Source of the DNA: Rallus limicola
Lineage: Eukaryota; Chordata; Aves; Gruiformes; Rallidae
Length of the DNA stretch: 64,000 bases
Assembly (NCBI GenBank): GCA_022605955.1
Contig: JAKCOZ010000009.1
Location: 4,278,001-4,342,000 of the forward strand
Direction of reading: 5' to 3'
The notes below the pieces were generated by a model. The model searched no databases. It was given only the letters and a program-made list of their open reading frames with translations, and was not told the DNA's origin. Positions 36,863 through 49,848 of this stretch are shown here, in pieces (the stretch's first letter is position 1; the number at the start of each line of letters is the position of its first letter). The position numbers and the translations under genes are program-made.

Positions 36863-39800
36863 TTAGCAGAGCTGAGAGCTGGCACAGCCCAGCCATCACA
36901 CAGGGACAAGCCCCAGAGGAGGGTGTCACCCCCCAGGGCTGGGGAACACAGTGATGCCCACTTACAGCACATGGGCCATGCCAGGACAAGGAAAGACCAA
37001 GCCTTGCTCTTTATGCCAACCTTTCCTTATACCCACGCTCCTGCTGAGGCTATTGCTGCCACCCTGCAGTGTGAGAAGACCTCACAAGCAGGAGGGCTGC
37101 CTCCTAAACCAGCCAGTCCCTCCCAGATGACCAGCAAGCAATCAGTGCACTGCATCCCCAGTCCCACACCAGTGCTCCCAGCACCATGCTATTTCCCACC
37201 CCTGCCAAATGGGCTGCTCTCCAGAGGGTGGGTGGGCTGGGATGCTGACTTGGCAAATATTCAGGCAGGAGCTCTGGATAGCCAAGTGTCAAAAAAACAA
37301 CCCCAAACCACCCCAGCAACATCCAAACAACCTGCCTAAACTGCTCCCATGGAGCAACCTGGTTCTGCTCCAGCTGCCTTCTGCTTGCGAGTGGGATTGG
37401 GATCAGGAGTGGAACTGGGATCAGGAGTGGAACTGGGATCAGGAGTGGAACTGGGATCAGGAGTGGAACTGGGATCAGGCTGCTGTTCCAGGGTAAAGCT
37501 GCTGGCTTACATACTTGGTTGTACAGCACCACACTGGCACACCAACAAGAGCTCCAGAGCAGGGAAATACATTATACAGGTCCCCCTGCCCTCACAGACA
37601 CATTTTGGGAGTTGGTGGATCTGCTCAGCCCCTCTCAAGCTACCTTTTATCTGGAGGGGGGGGGATCATCAGGCAAACCCCAAACATGCCACCGCTCCAC
37701 GTTCCCCACAGGAGCCCCACGAGCTCAGACTCTGAGCACGACCAGGCATGAGGAAGGCAGATCTGGCCAGGTATTTTTGGAGGGGGTGCCCATGAGTTCC
37801 TCACACAAGGCAGTGTGTGTCATGCCCAGCAGCCAGGAAAGGTGATTGACTGCTCAAGCCCACTGCAGCTGCTGCTGGTGGGAAGAAATGCTCCAGAGGA
37901 TGGAAACAGAAGGGGAAATGACCTGCTGCCTCACAGAGCCCATCTCTGCACCCCCTGCCCTATGCTATGGAAAGGGACAAGCCCCTTCCAACACCCCCAT
38001 CACACACCATGTCCTCACCAGGACCTTCTCACCCTCACCTGGCCACTGAAAACCAGGAGCTGCTCTCACCTCAGCAGGCAGTGCCCAGCCTCCTTACCAG
38101 GGGTGATGCCACCACTCCCGATGACCCCCAAGCTCTCCAAGCCCACCAGAGCACGCAGCCAAGCTCCCACCCAGCCCAGGTGCACTGCTAGCAGGGGTCC
38201 TGACATGCTCAGCCCCACATCTGGGCTTCACAGATCTATCTAACCCCCACCCCACCTCCTCCCACAGCCAGCGTGCTTGGAGAAGCAGACAAGACCAGGG
38301 CAAGCACACAGTGATGCTTCCCAAAATGCTCTCATGGGCTCAACAGGGGTGCATTTCTATTGAATAGCCCTCCACAGTCTTTCCTTTCCAGACTTTTCCA
38401 CCACACTGAGCTCAGATGTTATTGTTTTTAAGCATCCACAGCACCAATCCTACCACTCCTCCCCCCCCAACTCTGCTCCCCTGCCCCTCCCACTCCCCCA
38501 GCTTGTGTATCTGGTCCCTGCAGCTTCCACCAGAAGTCCCACAGACCTCACATCAGGTAATTCTCACGAGTGATTTTACAGCAAATCAGCCCCAGGCACC
38601 CCCCCAGGCCTCCTCTTCCCCCACCCCAGAAAACACCCAGCAGGATTCCCAGGAGAAACCTCCAGCAGCATGGCTCAGGGTGGAGGGGGTGGAGACAACC
38701 TAGTGAGGAGAATGGCCCCAAGCTCCCTCCATCTGCCAACAAGAGGAAAGGTGGGGCATAGACCACTCCTGATTCACCTCCCCACCCCCCTCCCAGAGGA
38801 TAACCAAGCCCAGCAGCTCTTCCCAAACAGCACAATACAAGCAAACAGCACTCTGGTGGCCCAGCTCCCTAATCTAGGCACCCCAGGCTGTTCCCCAAGT
38901 CCCTCAGAGCAGAGAACTCCCCAGGGAGCTGCAGAGCAGGATGAGAACAGTGAGGAGCCAGGCATGACAGCAGCTGGAAGAGGCTGTTTTACAGCTCAAG
39001 CAAGACAAGCAGCAAGCCATTAATTTCCATCAGCTCATCCCAGGCCCACAAGGTTTTTATTTTATTACTTTGGAGATGGCAGAGGGTAATTTATCGATCA
39101 AAGGAGGAGATATTGCTGGACAATTAAAATACATGCTGCATCTGGGGGCTTGCAGAGGGACAGCTGCCACAGGGTGGGAGGGTATCAGGGCCTGGCAAGG
39201 GACAGGAGAAGGGACACCCTGGAGCAACCAAGCAAAGGGTCAGATCTGAAGGCACAGTGCCTGGAGGTGGCTTTGGGTACATGTGCAGCAGGTGGGTAGC
39301 TGCTGGTGGGGCATCCCTTAAGCTGCAGGCAGGAGAAAGGCACAAGGGCAGCCGTGAAGCAGGAGCAGAGAGGACATCATGGGGCACAAGCCTTCAGAAG
39401 ACTACTTAAGTCTTCAGAGAGCAACCTTGTGCCAGTCCACCACAAGTGCCAGGCTGCAGACCAGTCTTGGCTTGAAAGAGGTCGAGGAGAAGATGCCAAA
39501 CAGAACAAAGTGATGCTTCAGTGCTGACAGGGCTGAGACCACTGGAGATCCAAGGTGTCCCTCTCCTCTAACCCAGCCCTCCCAGAACTCATCCTCCAGC
39601 CCAACAACACTGCCAAAGGTGGAGACATCCCCCAAGGGCACCAAGACCCAGGGATCCACTGCATAAGTCCCACACAGTGCAACTCCACCATAAGGACCCC
39701 CTCACAAGGGGAATAGGACCCCCCAGATGCTCCTCACTGCATGGCTCAGAGATGGGGTTGGGGCCAGGCTGAGCAAAGGTGAAGGATCCCTTCACCCCAG

Positions 39801-39902
39801 GCAACCCAAGTGAGTGACCAGGCTCAGCACTGCAAGGGAAACCTGGAGAAAACCTTGTGTTCAGTTGAGGCAAGCGGGAGGTGAAACCAAGCCCTGTGCT
39901 AC
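36863..39902. other. Intergenic, no gene seen
   Basis: Holds the 18-bp minisatellite. 39010-39140 is AT-rich and non-repetitive, with a TCF/LEF-like GATCAAAGG at 39097-39105 and TTTTTATTTTATTACTTTGG; a candidate conserved element. Confidence 0.5.
37392..37478. repeat. 18-bp minisatellite, about 5 copies
   Basis: Unit TGGAACTGGGATCAGGAG repeated about five times. The first copy has GGATTG in place of GAACTG and the last is cut short. It would translate to a periodic DQEWNW-type string, but there is no coding context. Confidence 0.95.
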
Positions 39903-40557
39903 ACAGAACCACAGAACTGTAGGGATTGGAAGGGAGCTCCAGAGCTCATTGAGTCCAACCCCCCTGCCAAAGCAGGGTCCCTAGGACAGGTCACACAGGG
40001 AGGTGTCCAGATGGGTCTGGAATATCTCCAGAGAAGGAGACTCCACACGCCCCTGGGCAGCCTGGCCCAGGGCTCCCTCACCCTCACCAGGAAGAAGTTG
40101 TTCTGCATATTGGTGCAGAACTCCCTGTGCTCCAACTTGAGGCCATCGCCCCTTGTCCTGTCCCCACAGACACTGAGAAGAGGCTGGCCATGTCCCCCTG
40201 CATCCCACCCTTCAGATCTTGATAAACACTGATCAGATCCCCTCTCAGGCTTCTTTCCTCCAGGCTGAACAGCCCCAGCTCACTCAGCCTTTCCTCACAG
40301 GGGAGATGCTCCAGGCCCTTCATCACCTTCATAGCCTCCTCTGGACTCTCTCCAGGAGATCCCTGGCTTTTTTATCCCAGGGAGCCCAGCACTGGACACA
40401 ACACTCCAGGTGGGGCCTGAGCAGGGCAGAGTAGAGGGGCAGGATCCCCTCCTGTGACCTGCTGCCCACACTCTTTTTAATGCCCCCCAGGAGCCCATTG
40501 GCCTCTTGGCCCCCAGGGCACCCTGCTGGCTCCTGGCCAGCCTGCCGTCCCTTGCGA
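39903..40557 (-). mobile_element. CR1 LINE 3' fragment
   Basis: Minus-strand CR1 of about 655 bp. The 3' end at the left reads AGAACCACAGAACTGTAGGG; its interior contains the CCAGGTGGGGCCTGAGCAGG and GGCCTCTTGGCCCCCAGGGC blocks. Its truncated end lies against a CpG-rich block at 40545. Confidence 0.92.
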
Positions 40558-40745
40558 GGGACGGGGACCAGCCCGCACCGCAGGTCCCCGCGGGCCGGGG
40601 CCACCCCAGCTCTCCCGCCGCCTCCGGAGGAGCTGGCCGCGGGCAGGAGCCCCACCTGCCGGCTGGGCCTCGGAGGACACGCATCCCAGCCCCGGGGCGA
40701 GGGAAACACCGCCGGGCACCCAGCGCTGCCGCGGCAGGACACCCC
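40545..40745. promoter_or_regulatory. Small CpG-rich block next to a CR1
   Basis: About 200 bp of high CpG (GCGGGCCGGGG, CTCCCGCCGCCTCCGG, GCCGCGGGC). It begins where the 5'-truncated CR1 at 39903 ends and then returns to ordinary composition. It is too short for a classical promoter island, has no gene context, and its function is unknown. Confidence 0.4.
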
Positions 40746-41958
40746 TTCCCAAGCAAAACCCCCCGCGGTGGGTGCAGGGGATGCTCAAACAGGAGAGGAG
40801 CCCGCAGACAGCCCCCACGCCCCCTCTGCAGCCCTCCAGAAGCCAGGCTCACCACACCACCCAAGCCCTACCCAACGGCCCACCTGCTCTCCATCACGGC
40901 CACAGCACGACCATGCCTGGCTTTGCCCCTCACCCAGCCACTCTAGCACCGTTCCACCCCTCACCCACCGATGGGGTGCAAGTCAGCCCCCAGAGTGCTT
41001 CCCCAGAGGGCAGGGAACAAGCCCCCCCCCACCCGTGGCCGTGGCACTGGAGGCGCCAGTGGAGAAGGTGGGCTGGAGGAACCGAAGGGCTGATGTCAGC
41101 TGAGCAGAAACACTAAATATTTACACAGCCTGCCATCAGCCCCCAGGCGAGGAGGTGGCAACTGTACAATTTAAACACAACCAGCATAACAATTTCTGTG
41201 TAACTACGAGTGCAGGGAAATTACTTAAACATACCCAGCGTCGGGAATGAAACTCAGCCAGGACAAAGGGAGCCCAGTGCTTGGGCAGCATAAAGAAATA
41301 AGCCCAGCTCCCAGGGATCCAAGGTAGCAGTACCCATAATTTATGAAAGCTCCCCTCACCTGACACCATAACCAGGCCAGGATGAGGGTGGGAGGGCACC
41401 CAGCTGCTCCCAGCAGCACTGAAGAGGTTCCTGGGTCAAAAGCACCCCCCCCACACACACACACACACTTTGCTGGTACCATAGGAGAGTAAGTCAGGGG
41501 GTCAATGGCAGAGGGAGGCAACTACTCCAACCAGGAGCAGAAGAAGGCTGGGGAGCTCACAAAGAAGCAGCATGTGCAAGGTGACCACTAAATAAAATGC
41601 AAACAACCCCTCAGAGCTACTTCTTTGTCATTGAAATGCTAAATATAGCTGGGCAAGGACAGGGCTCTGCCACCAGCACCACACATTCCAGAAAGTACAG
41701 CACAAACCCCACCAGCTCCATGCCCTGTGCTTTTCAGGATCAAACCTTACCTGAACTCCTTGTCCTCAGCTTCAAGCAAGGCAGAAGATGCTGTTTCACC
41801 CTCACCACACTCGGTGCCTTCAAGCAGCAGGCTGTGGGCAGGACCAAGAGGTCCCTCAGATGATGAGGACAGCCCAGCATCTCTCCGGACAACCCAGCAA
41901 AGAAGTGAAGGGCCTGGATTGAGGTTATATATAGCTTCTGGTATAGGGTGTGGGGGGG

Positions 41959-42075
41959 AAAGCCCAGGTGATGCCACTTAGGATCAGGACAGCTCTGAAA
42001 GCCCAGGTGAGGCCACTTAGGACCCAGACAGCTCTGAAAGCCCAGGTGAGGCCACTTAGGACCCAGACAGCTCTG
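41959..42075. repeat. 39-bp minisatellite, 3 copies
   Basis: Three exact-length units at 41959-41997, 41998-42036 and 42037-42075, each starting AAAGCCCAGGTGA and ending CAGCTCTG. Units 2 and 3 are identical except at the final junction; unit 1 has a few substitutions. Confidence 0.95.
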
Positions 42076-45000
42076 CAGTGCTGGTCTCTGCTGGGTTTAA
42101 GGAAGTGCCTGTGCTGGGGAAGAGGAGAGCAGCACAGGGCACACACATGCCACTGATAACTGCAATGGTCCTGGGTGGGGGGAGATAGGGCTTGGGCATC
42201 ACCTGGGGACAGTGAGGGGTCAGAGGACAGGCCAGGGGCTCTGCCAGGGTGTGCAAAGGGACACATGGCCGCTGGCTGCTGTGGCAGCTCCCTCAAGCAG
42301 CCTTGCACCCCCAGAAGGGAGGTTGCCATCATCCACTGTGGGCCCCAGGGAGTTATCGCTGCTGAGGAGACGGGACTGCACATGGGGGCTGGAGCAGACC
42401 CAGGCAGCGCCAGCCCCACAGTGTTGTCCCACCCCAGCACCCCAGTGCCACGGATCCCAGCACCTGGCACTGCAGACTTGGGGTGTTCCATGGTGTCCTT
42501 CAAAGCAGTGGTCCATAAGGAAAGCCCAATGCACAACTGTTCCCATTTTCTAAGCCACACACTGAGGGACTGGGCCACCCCAGCATCTCCAGCAGCTCCC
42601 TGGAAACACATGAGGCTCCGGACAAGCCGAAAACACGGGTGTGGAGCTGATGCGGGCCGAGGGGCACTTGAGGGCTGCGATGGACCGTTTGGACCTGTCC
42701 CCGTGTGCTCTCAGGCGGGGGCCAGGGGTCACACGCCGCCCCTGGGGGACAGGGCTGGGTCTCCCTGGGAAGGAAGGGAAGGAAGGGAGGGAGGAAGGGA
42801 GGGAGCAGCAGTGTCTTTCCTCGGGAAGCTACTGCCACCTTCCACGAGAGGGCTTTGCTGCCCAAGGAAAGGAGAGGAGCTCCCTTCCCAGCCTGCGCCA
42901 GCTGGGCCCCATCTCACACCCCCCCCCCAGCACCTCCTCAGCCTGGGCCCCGCAGGGACACAGGTACTTGGAGTGCACCCAAGGGTGATCCTGGTCTTTG
43001 AGCGTCACTGACGGCATTGGGAACACTGTTGGGGTTTGGTTTGTCCTTTCCACGGGTGAACTGGCAACAGATGGGTCAGGCCTAAGCCCAACCAACCTGC
43101 CCCCCAGCACCAAACCTGACCCCAAATCAGGGATGGTTAACCCACCCACTCTGGAAACAAGCCGGCCACTGAGCCTGGGGAGGCATGGGGCTGCAGCCTG
43201 CCATTCCTCCCAGCAGAGCCCAGTGCTCCGATGATGGATGGGGCAGCGCCCTTGTTCCCACGCACGCGTGCATCCCTGGAGATAAGTGCCCGCTTGTACG
43301 GATGCAGTGGGAACTTGCAGGGCAGAGGAGGGGCAGGAGAGAGGAGGATGAATCTTCTGCTGCTGGCAATGCCGAAGGAATTCACCCTGCTTTCCATGCA
43401 CGCTCGTGCTGGTCTTTAGAAGCAGCCATGAATCATGGTGTAGGGACTTGTGGGGACAAGCTGTGGGCCGCCAGCTCCTGCAGATGACAGCAGCACGTTG
43501 CACCTTGCCTGGCCAGCCCCGTGTCCCCTCACACACCCAAAACCCCGGATCGGAACCAATGCGTGGGTGCACTTGGATTTGGGTAACAGTGCCTTAACTG
43601 GGGACCTCCCACAAGGGGCCTCCCTGAACACCAACCGCATCCCCAAAGCAGCAGGGGGTTGGTGGTAGGGCACCCCCTGAATCTCACGGGGTTTGTGTCC
43701 TGGGAGGGTCCCTCGCCAAGGCTGACTGTAGGGCGGGAGCAGCACGCTGTCTCCCAAGGTCACACCCAGCCTCCTACAGCCCTGATGTGACTCGAAGCGA
43801 CGGGCAGGCAGGGAGCCGCAGGGGGACGCGGTGGCTGCTGGACGCGGTGGCTGCCTTTGCATGCTGGCTGCTTCCAGCTGGAGCGAGCTGTGGGCAAGTG
43901 TGGCCACCCTCCCCACCTCCTCCCAGTGCAGCCAACCCAGCCCTGCCCACCCACAGCAATAGGACCTTGGCAGCTCCAGAGATGGGGGGGTCACACTGCT
44001 CCGGGCACAGAACGGAGCTGGCTCCCAGTTCGGGTCCCCAGGGTGTCCAGCTGCCCTCTTGCCAGTCTCCAAGCCAGCGGGGGTGGCACAGAGGGACCCA
44101 AATTCCTCCGCTGCAGCATGGGAAAGAGCAGTATCCCTACCTAGCAAGCATGGCCAGTGGGGCCTGGCCCCGTGGCAGCGGACTCTGCTGTGGCATCACC
44201 AGCACTCCCCAAGCACATGCCTGTGCCAGGAAAAGCCAGGAGATGCCTTGAAAATGGGCAGAGTTTTCCTCCTCCTCTGATTGCCACAGCCTTTGGAGGT
44301 GATGGAGGTGATGCTTTTCAGGCACACACCCAGCACTGGGACCACTGGGCTTCACCATGAGCTGAGAGGGAAGAGACAGGCTGTGGCTGGGCACACAAGT
44401 GCTGGGGTGATGTGGGATACGATGGGCTTGGGATCGGAGCTTGGCTCACGGTGCAGCATGCATTGCCTTCCAGCCACTCACCCTTCCCCAGGGAGGGCTG
44501 TGGGGGCAGAAGGGGTGGCTCCTTCCTCCTGCCACTTGTTGCCCTGTTTATTTTTAACAGCCCTGCCTCCTGCTCAGATATGCCTTCCAACCGGGTGCTT
44601 TCCCAGCACCAATCATCAGCCCCGTGCCACCGCTCTGAGCCCAGAACAGTTGGTCCCTCCCCACCTGGCCACCGACCAGGGACATCACGTAACACTCTGC
44701 TGAGCTGAAGGCAAACGCTTGCTCCATTGCCCTTTCCAGGGAGGGAATTTCAGCAAGCCCAGCGAGCAGAGAGCACTGCCCAGGATGAGGGGGAACAAGA
44801 GCGAGCAGGAGGCACGAATGGCCCTGGCCACCTCCACATGAGATGTTTTTTCCAGCACAAGATGCATCAGTTCTCCCTGGGAAACCTCGGCATGGATAAA
44901 GCAGGGACAAATTCACCCTGCTGGCCTTTGGAGATGGAGCTATGCTCTGAGAGAGGATGGGAGAGTGATGCTGTGACTATCCAGCGGGGTTTCTACCCAA

Positions 45001-46342
45001 GGCCCTCCAGCCATGCTTCCATTGCTCTGCTGAGTGCTTTCCATCCATACAAAAGCCACCAGGCAGGGCTACTCACTGCCAGCAGCCATCAAGCAAGTGG
45101 CACAGGCTGACCAACATCAGGTGCTGATGTTGGTCCTCACCGAGAGCCAGGGAGGGCAAATCCCAGCTTGAAAACACGAGCGAGCATTTTGCAAGTCTCC
45201 CCTCGTGCTGGAGAGGAGGGACAAAAAGCCCCAGCGCCCTCCCCTGCCCATCCTTCTGTCCCTCCTGCCTTCCCACAGGAACTGTGCCTTCCTCCAGGAT
45301 GCGACTCCTCCCAGCATCTCCACCGTGCCAAGGGCCCACGGTGTCAAATGTTCCTCTGGAGCAAGCAGGGCAGCACCCAGAGAGGTGAGGGTGGCCCATT
45401 GCCCCTTGCACATCCCTCGTCCCCCATCCCCGCAGGACTGTGGCTGCACATCACACTCTGGCTCCTGTCAAACACTGCCCAGGGCCAGTGCTGGGTGAAA
45501 AACCACATAAATTCCTCTCACCCTTGAACACCAGCAGCCCCATCACCATGGAGACGTAACACTGCGCTGCTCCCGCAGCCCTCCTTCCCCAGCCATGGCA
45601 AGGCAGGGATGCTGGGTACCCCCATCACTGGGACAGGGGGACAAACCCGCCCCAGCTCCTGGCTTGATGCTTCCATTGCCCTGCAGTCTCCTGGCATGCC
45701 ACGGGATGGAGGGAGCTGGGATGGAGGACTAGCTGCCTGTGCTGCTCGGTGCCCAGGTTTGCGGGAGGAAACCTTGGGACCTGAGTGGGACATGGCAGCA
45801 GGGATTTCTTTGCCTCCTGCTGCCAAAACAGCCGCTTCCTTCCCCCATTTCCTTCCCCCTCTTTCCTAGTGATGCTACAGTCCTGCTCTGGCCAGAGCCC
45901 CTGCTCCACAAGGAATGGTGCATGGGGGGGCCATGGCTTCCTAGCTGCTTGTATCCCTGCATCCTCCATTTGCTTGGGAAGGGGAGCAGGGCACCACCGT
46001 GTGCTGGACCCCCAGTCCAGGGGTGAAAGGAGCATCCACCCCATGGGGCTCACACAGACCAAACCTCCTGCAGTGCTGGGGGTCCCACACCGGACACGGT
46101 CCTTCCTTCCTGCCCTCACTCCCCCTTCCTGCCTTTCCCAGCCCATGCTTCAGATTTCCGAGCAAGCCACGTCCTTCCTGCCCTTGTCAGGAGGGCCGGC
46201 ATGCCCCATCCACCCATCTCCCTCTCCATCCTCCTTCTCCCACAGGCACCCTCCCACCCTATGCCCCCACTTCCCCTCCAGCTCTGCCCGACACGGGGCT
46301 GCAGAGCTGGCAGGGTGAACCCCAGGGCTTGCCAAAGCAAAC

Positions 46343-46388
46343 AGGAGCAGGAGGAGGAGGAGGAAGACGAGGAGGAGGAGGAGGAGGG
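46343..46388. repeat. (GGA)n microsatellite
   Basis: Near-pure GGA/GAG triplets with a GACGA interruption. A second tract of the same type lies at 46892-46931. Both give artificial poly-Glu or poly-Ser frames. Confidence 0.9.
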
Positions 46389-47334
46389 CAGCCGAGACCA
46401 GAGCAGGCAAAGGGCAGAGTCCACTGGCAGACCCTGCCTCGCTGCTCCACAGCCAGGTTCTCCTTGCTTTTCACATGCTCTGAATCAGCTCCATGCACCC
46501 TGGCACTGGGCAGCGGGGGTCAGAGGTGATGCCTGGTCCAGGGGTGCTGAGCGGCAAGGGGGGAGGCAAGCACCCTTTATGGGTCTGGGGGGGATGGCTG
46601 AATTTCACAGGGCGCTAGAGGCCGAGGGGAAGCAGACCCAGGGCTCAAGTGTCCCGCCAGCTATTCATAGTGAGGTCTTTTTATTATTTATTCTTTATTT
46701 TCCCCTCCCACTCTGCTCACTGCCAGGAAAAGCGGCAGGAAAATATTTCCCTGGGAATTGTTTTTGTTCCTTCCTCTGTGTCTGTATGCATGAAGCTCTC
46801 CTCTGCCTTGGACATGCCTCAACCTGTCCCGAGGCTCAGATTAATCCCCTGCATCACCAGGAGGACAGCTGAGGTCAGAGGCTGTCAGCAGAGGCAAGGA
46901 GGAGGAGGAGAAGGAGGAGGAGGAGGAAGACCTTCCCCCTAGGGAACCCGCACAAGTTCCCAACCAGGGCAGGAGAGTGAACACGCTGCCAGCCCTGCCT
47001 GCTTCTCCGGAGCAGGAGGTCACTCTGCAAGGAGGCCAGAGGAGCATCCTGGGAGGAGCAACCTGCACCGGAGGGAGAGCTTGAAGCAACACCTAAAGCC
47101 TGGCTTAAGGGAAATGCCGGGCTTAGCTGGGCTAGCTGCAGGCAGCAAGCACATCTGCAGCCAGGCATGTCGCAGCCTGGCAGCGCAGATGCTCCATGGA
47201 GGTGCCCAAAAAGCAGCCAGTACCTCTTTATTTCCACTGGACCTGGCTGGGTTCCTTGGCCGTGGCTGCAAGAAAGGGAAAAGAAAGATGAAACACCATC
47301 CTCCTCACCCGCACTGGGGAAGCAAGTCCTGCAG

Positions 47335-47366
47335 GCTGGGCTGGGCTGGGCTGGGCTGGGCTGGGC
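47335..47366. repeat. (GGGCT)n pentanucleotide microsatellite
   Basis: Six consecutive GGGCT units. At least four G3 tracts with 2-nt CT loops satisfy the simple G-quadruplex pattern on the plus strand. Confidence 0.95.
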
Positions 47367-49829
47367 CAGGAGCAGGGTCCAGATCCCGAGCAGCTGCCTG
47401 GGGCAAGTCTCAGCACCCCACTGCCTGCCCAGCAGGGTGGGAGAGCAGGGAAATGGGGATGGGGGGAGAGCACACCCACCACGAAGCTGGTCATTTGGTG
47501 TGCCAAGCGCTTAACACTTCTCAGAGCAACTGGGACAAACTTGTGAGAGCTCAGCTCTGGTAAATAAAGCTCAGCAGCCCCTGCCCAGGCAGTTTACCTT
47601 CCTCCCATCCCGTTTTCTCTTCTACCTCACCCGAGCACTTGGGAAATACACAATGACTATCTGCCCGCAGCTCCAAGCCCTTCCCTTCCCCTCCCCTCCA
47701 GCTCCATCCCAAATAAATCACCCTGCTGGGAGAGAGGGCTGGAGGAAACCAGAGGCACAAAACCTCAAACAGCCTCCCCCCCCCCCCCTTCACTCTCCCA
47801 AGCAGCTCTGCATTTCATTACTGCAGCCAGGCCAGCCCTAGCCCAGCTGGGGAGAAGGAGGGGAGGGGGGGCCCTGCAGGGATTCCATGTCAGGAGCAGA
47901 AATCGTAACTAGAAGAGCAGGAGAATGGAGTTGTTTGCGTTTGTCACAGTATCTCAGCTCTCTCCTGGCCCCGACCCTGCCCCTGGGACCCATGCTGGCC
48001 CGAACAGCTCTCCTCTGTTGGGGTCCCTCCATGCCAAGGCAGCTTCAGGCACCCTCCTGCCAGCTTCTCCCCTCACTGACCACCCCCTCTCAGCTCCCAC
48101 CCTTATCTCTGCACTTGGATACCCCTCAAAAGAAGCCCTGGGGTCTTCTGCCAGCCAAGCTTTGCCACCCTCCCTCTCTCCCCACACATCTTCCCGAGGC
48201 TGGGAGCATCCTGCCCAAACACCGAGCCCATCTCTGCCCAGGGAGAGCAGCAAGGACGAGCCCCCACTCCCCTGCAAGCGCCCCACACATCCCTCGCCTT
48301 GCCCAGCCCACTGGGAACCAGTGGAGGGGAAGATCCCTCCACCCACCCTAAACGTATATTGGCAGAGCATCGTGGCAAGCACAGTACATTGGAGACAGCT
48401 GCAAGCCCTGCAGCATCCCAAGGGAGCCAGGCGTGCCTCTCACCAGCCTTTTGAGCCACGGGGTAGGCAAGAAGCATCACGCCATGGTCCTCCTGCACCC
48501 CTCCCTTCCCTCCAAAACTCCTGCCCTGGGGTCCAACCCTTGCCAGGGCATCCCCCATCCCTCCCGTCAGGGCTGCTCGGGTAGCCCCCTAGCTCCCTGG
48601 GAGAGGAGAGGCCCCAAGAGGCGTGCAGCCCTGCCTCCCTCCTCCCTCCCAGCAGCTCTCCAGATTCCTGAGCGCTGACACAGGATGCTGCGGCAATGAG
48701 TGTGCGGCGCCTTCCTCCCCTTCCCCTGCCCCAGGAGAGGAGGGACGGGCGGGTAAAGCCGGGTCGCATCAGGCCGGGGTGGGGGGTGGGGGGGAAGGAG
48801 AACATCTGGAGGGAAACTGGGAGCCTCCCGCCAGCCCCAGCATCCCGCTGCCCAGCCCCTGGGGGTTGTCTCCAGCCTCTCTGGCTGGCACCTATCCCGG
48901 GCCACAAGTCCGTCCGCCCATCCATCTCTTCAAAGGCTGAGATGATTCACACCATTAAAGCTCCTTTCTTGGCAGGAGCCGGTTTTACATAATTCCCTCT
49001 CTCCAGAAGGTATCCCTCACGCCAGCCCTGGCTCAGCTGCCTGGAGAAGCAGCCAGAGATTGCTCCTCACCGACTGCAGCAGGAGAAAAGTGAAAGCCGC
49101 TCACTCTCCTCCCAGAGCATCGCCCAGGCAGCCCGGCCACCCCGTTCCCAGGTTCCCAGCTCCCTCCACCAGCACCTATCCCACTCTCCGGCTGTACCAA
49201 GGGATTTTCCCAGCCCCTCTCCTCTCCCAGGATCTCAGGGAACATCATCTGAGCTGGGGAGGGTCGCAGCAGCTCAGGTAAATGCTTCCAACAGCTTGTT
49301 GCTATTCTAGGAAGGTGAGGTCCTGCCATCTTGCCATGAAGTCATATCCTCCGTGACCCCGTGATGTAGTTTCCATAGGAGTCACCCTCTCCTCAAGTGA
49401 TGGAAGTTTTTATTTTTATCTGGCTTCTTTTCCCTCCCCTCGACCTTATTCCTCCCCCCTTCCTCAGTCAGCTGCCTCCTCCCATCACCCCCAGGGCAAT
49501 CAAACAGCGGCGCCGTGAGCAGGAAAGCCCTGGGATCGAAGCAGCGAGACGGAACAGATGAATTAAGGAAAAACAGACCCCATTTGAGTGAAAGCTGTTA
49601 TAGGAACAGAGACACCTGCAGAGGGAAAGAAACCAACGCAAAACCCAGCCCAAAGAACCGAGCAGTTGATTCCAAAAGCATCGAGATTACAGGTGGTTTG
49701 GAGGCACAGATCCCTCTAACACGAGCCAAAGCTCACCCCCAGCTTTCTCAGCTCAGGTATTTTTTTCCAGCCCCCTTGGCAGCTGCTGGCAGCTCCCCGG
49801 GAGCACAGGAGTCCCCAGGGAGCAAACCC

Positions 49830-49848
49830 GGGGGGGGGGGGGGGGGGG
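49830..49848. repeat. Poly-G homopolymer
   Basis: About 19 consecutive G. Similar G or C runs of 10-20 occur at 4718-4730, 19276-19287, 20410-20450, 20633-20648, 21299-21312, 52625-52650, 54650-54661, 61460-61475 and 62210-62225. Lengths may be unreliable in assembly. Confidence 0.85.
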
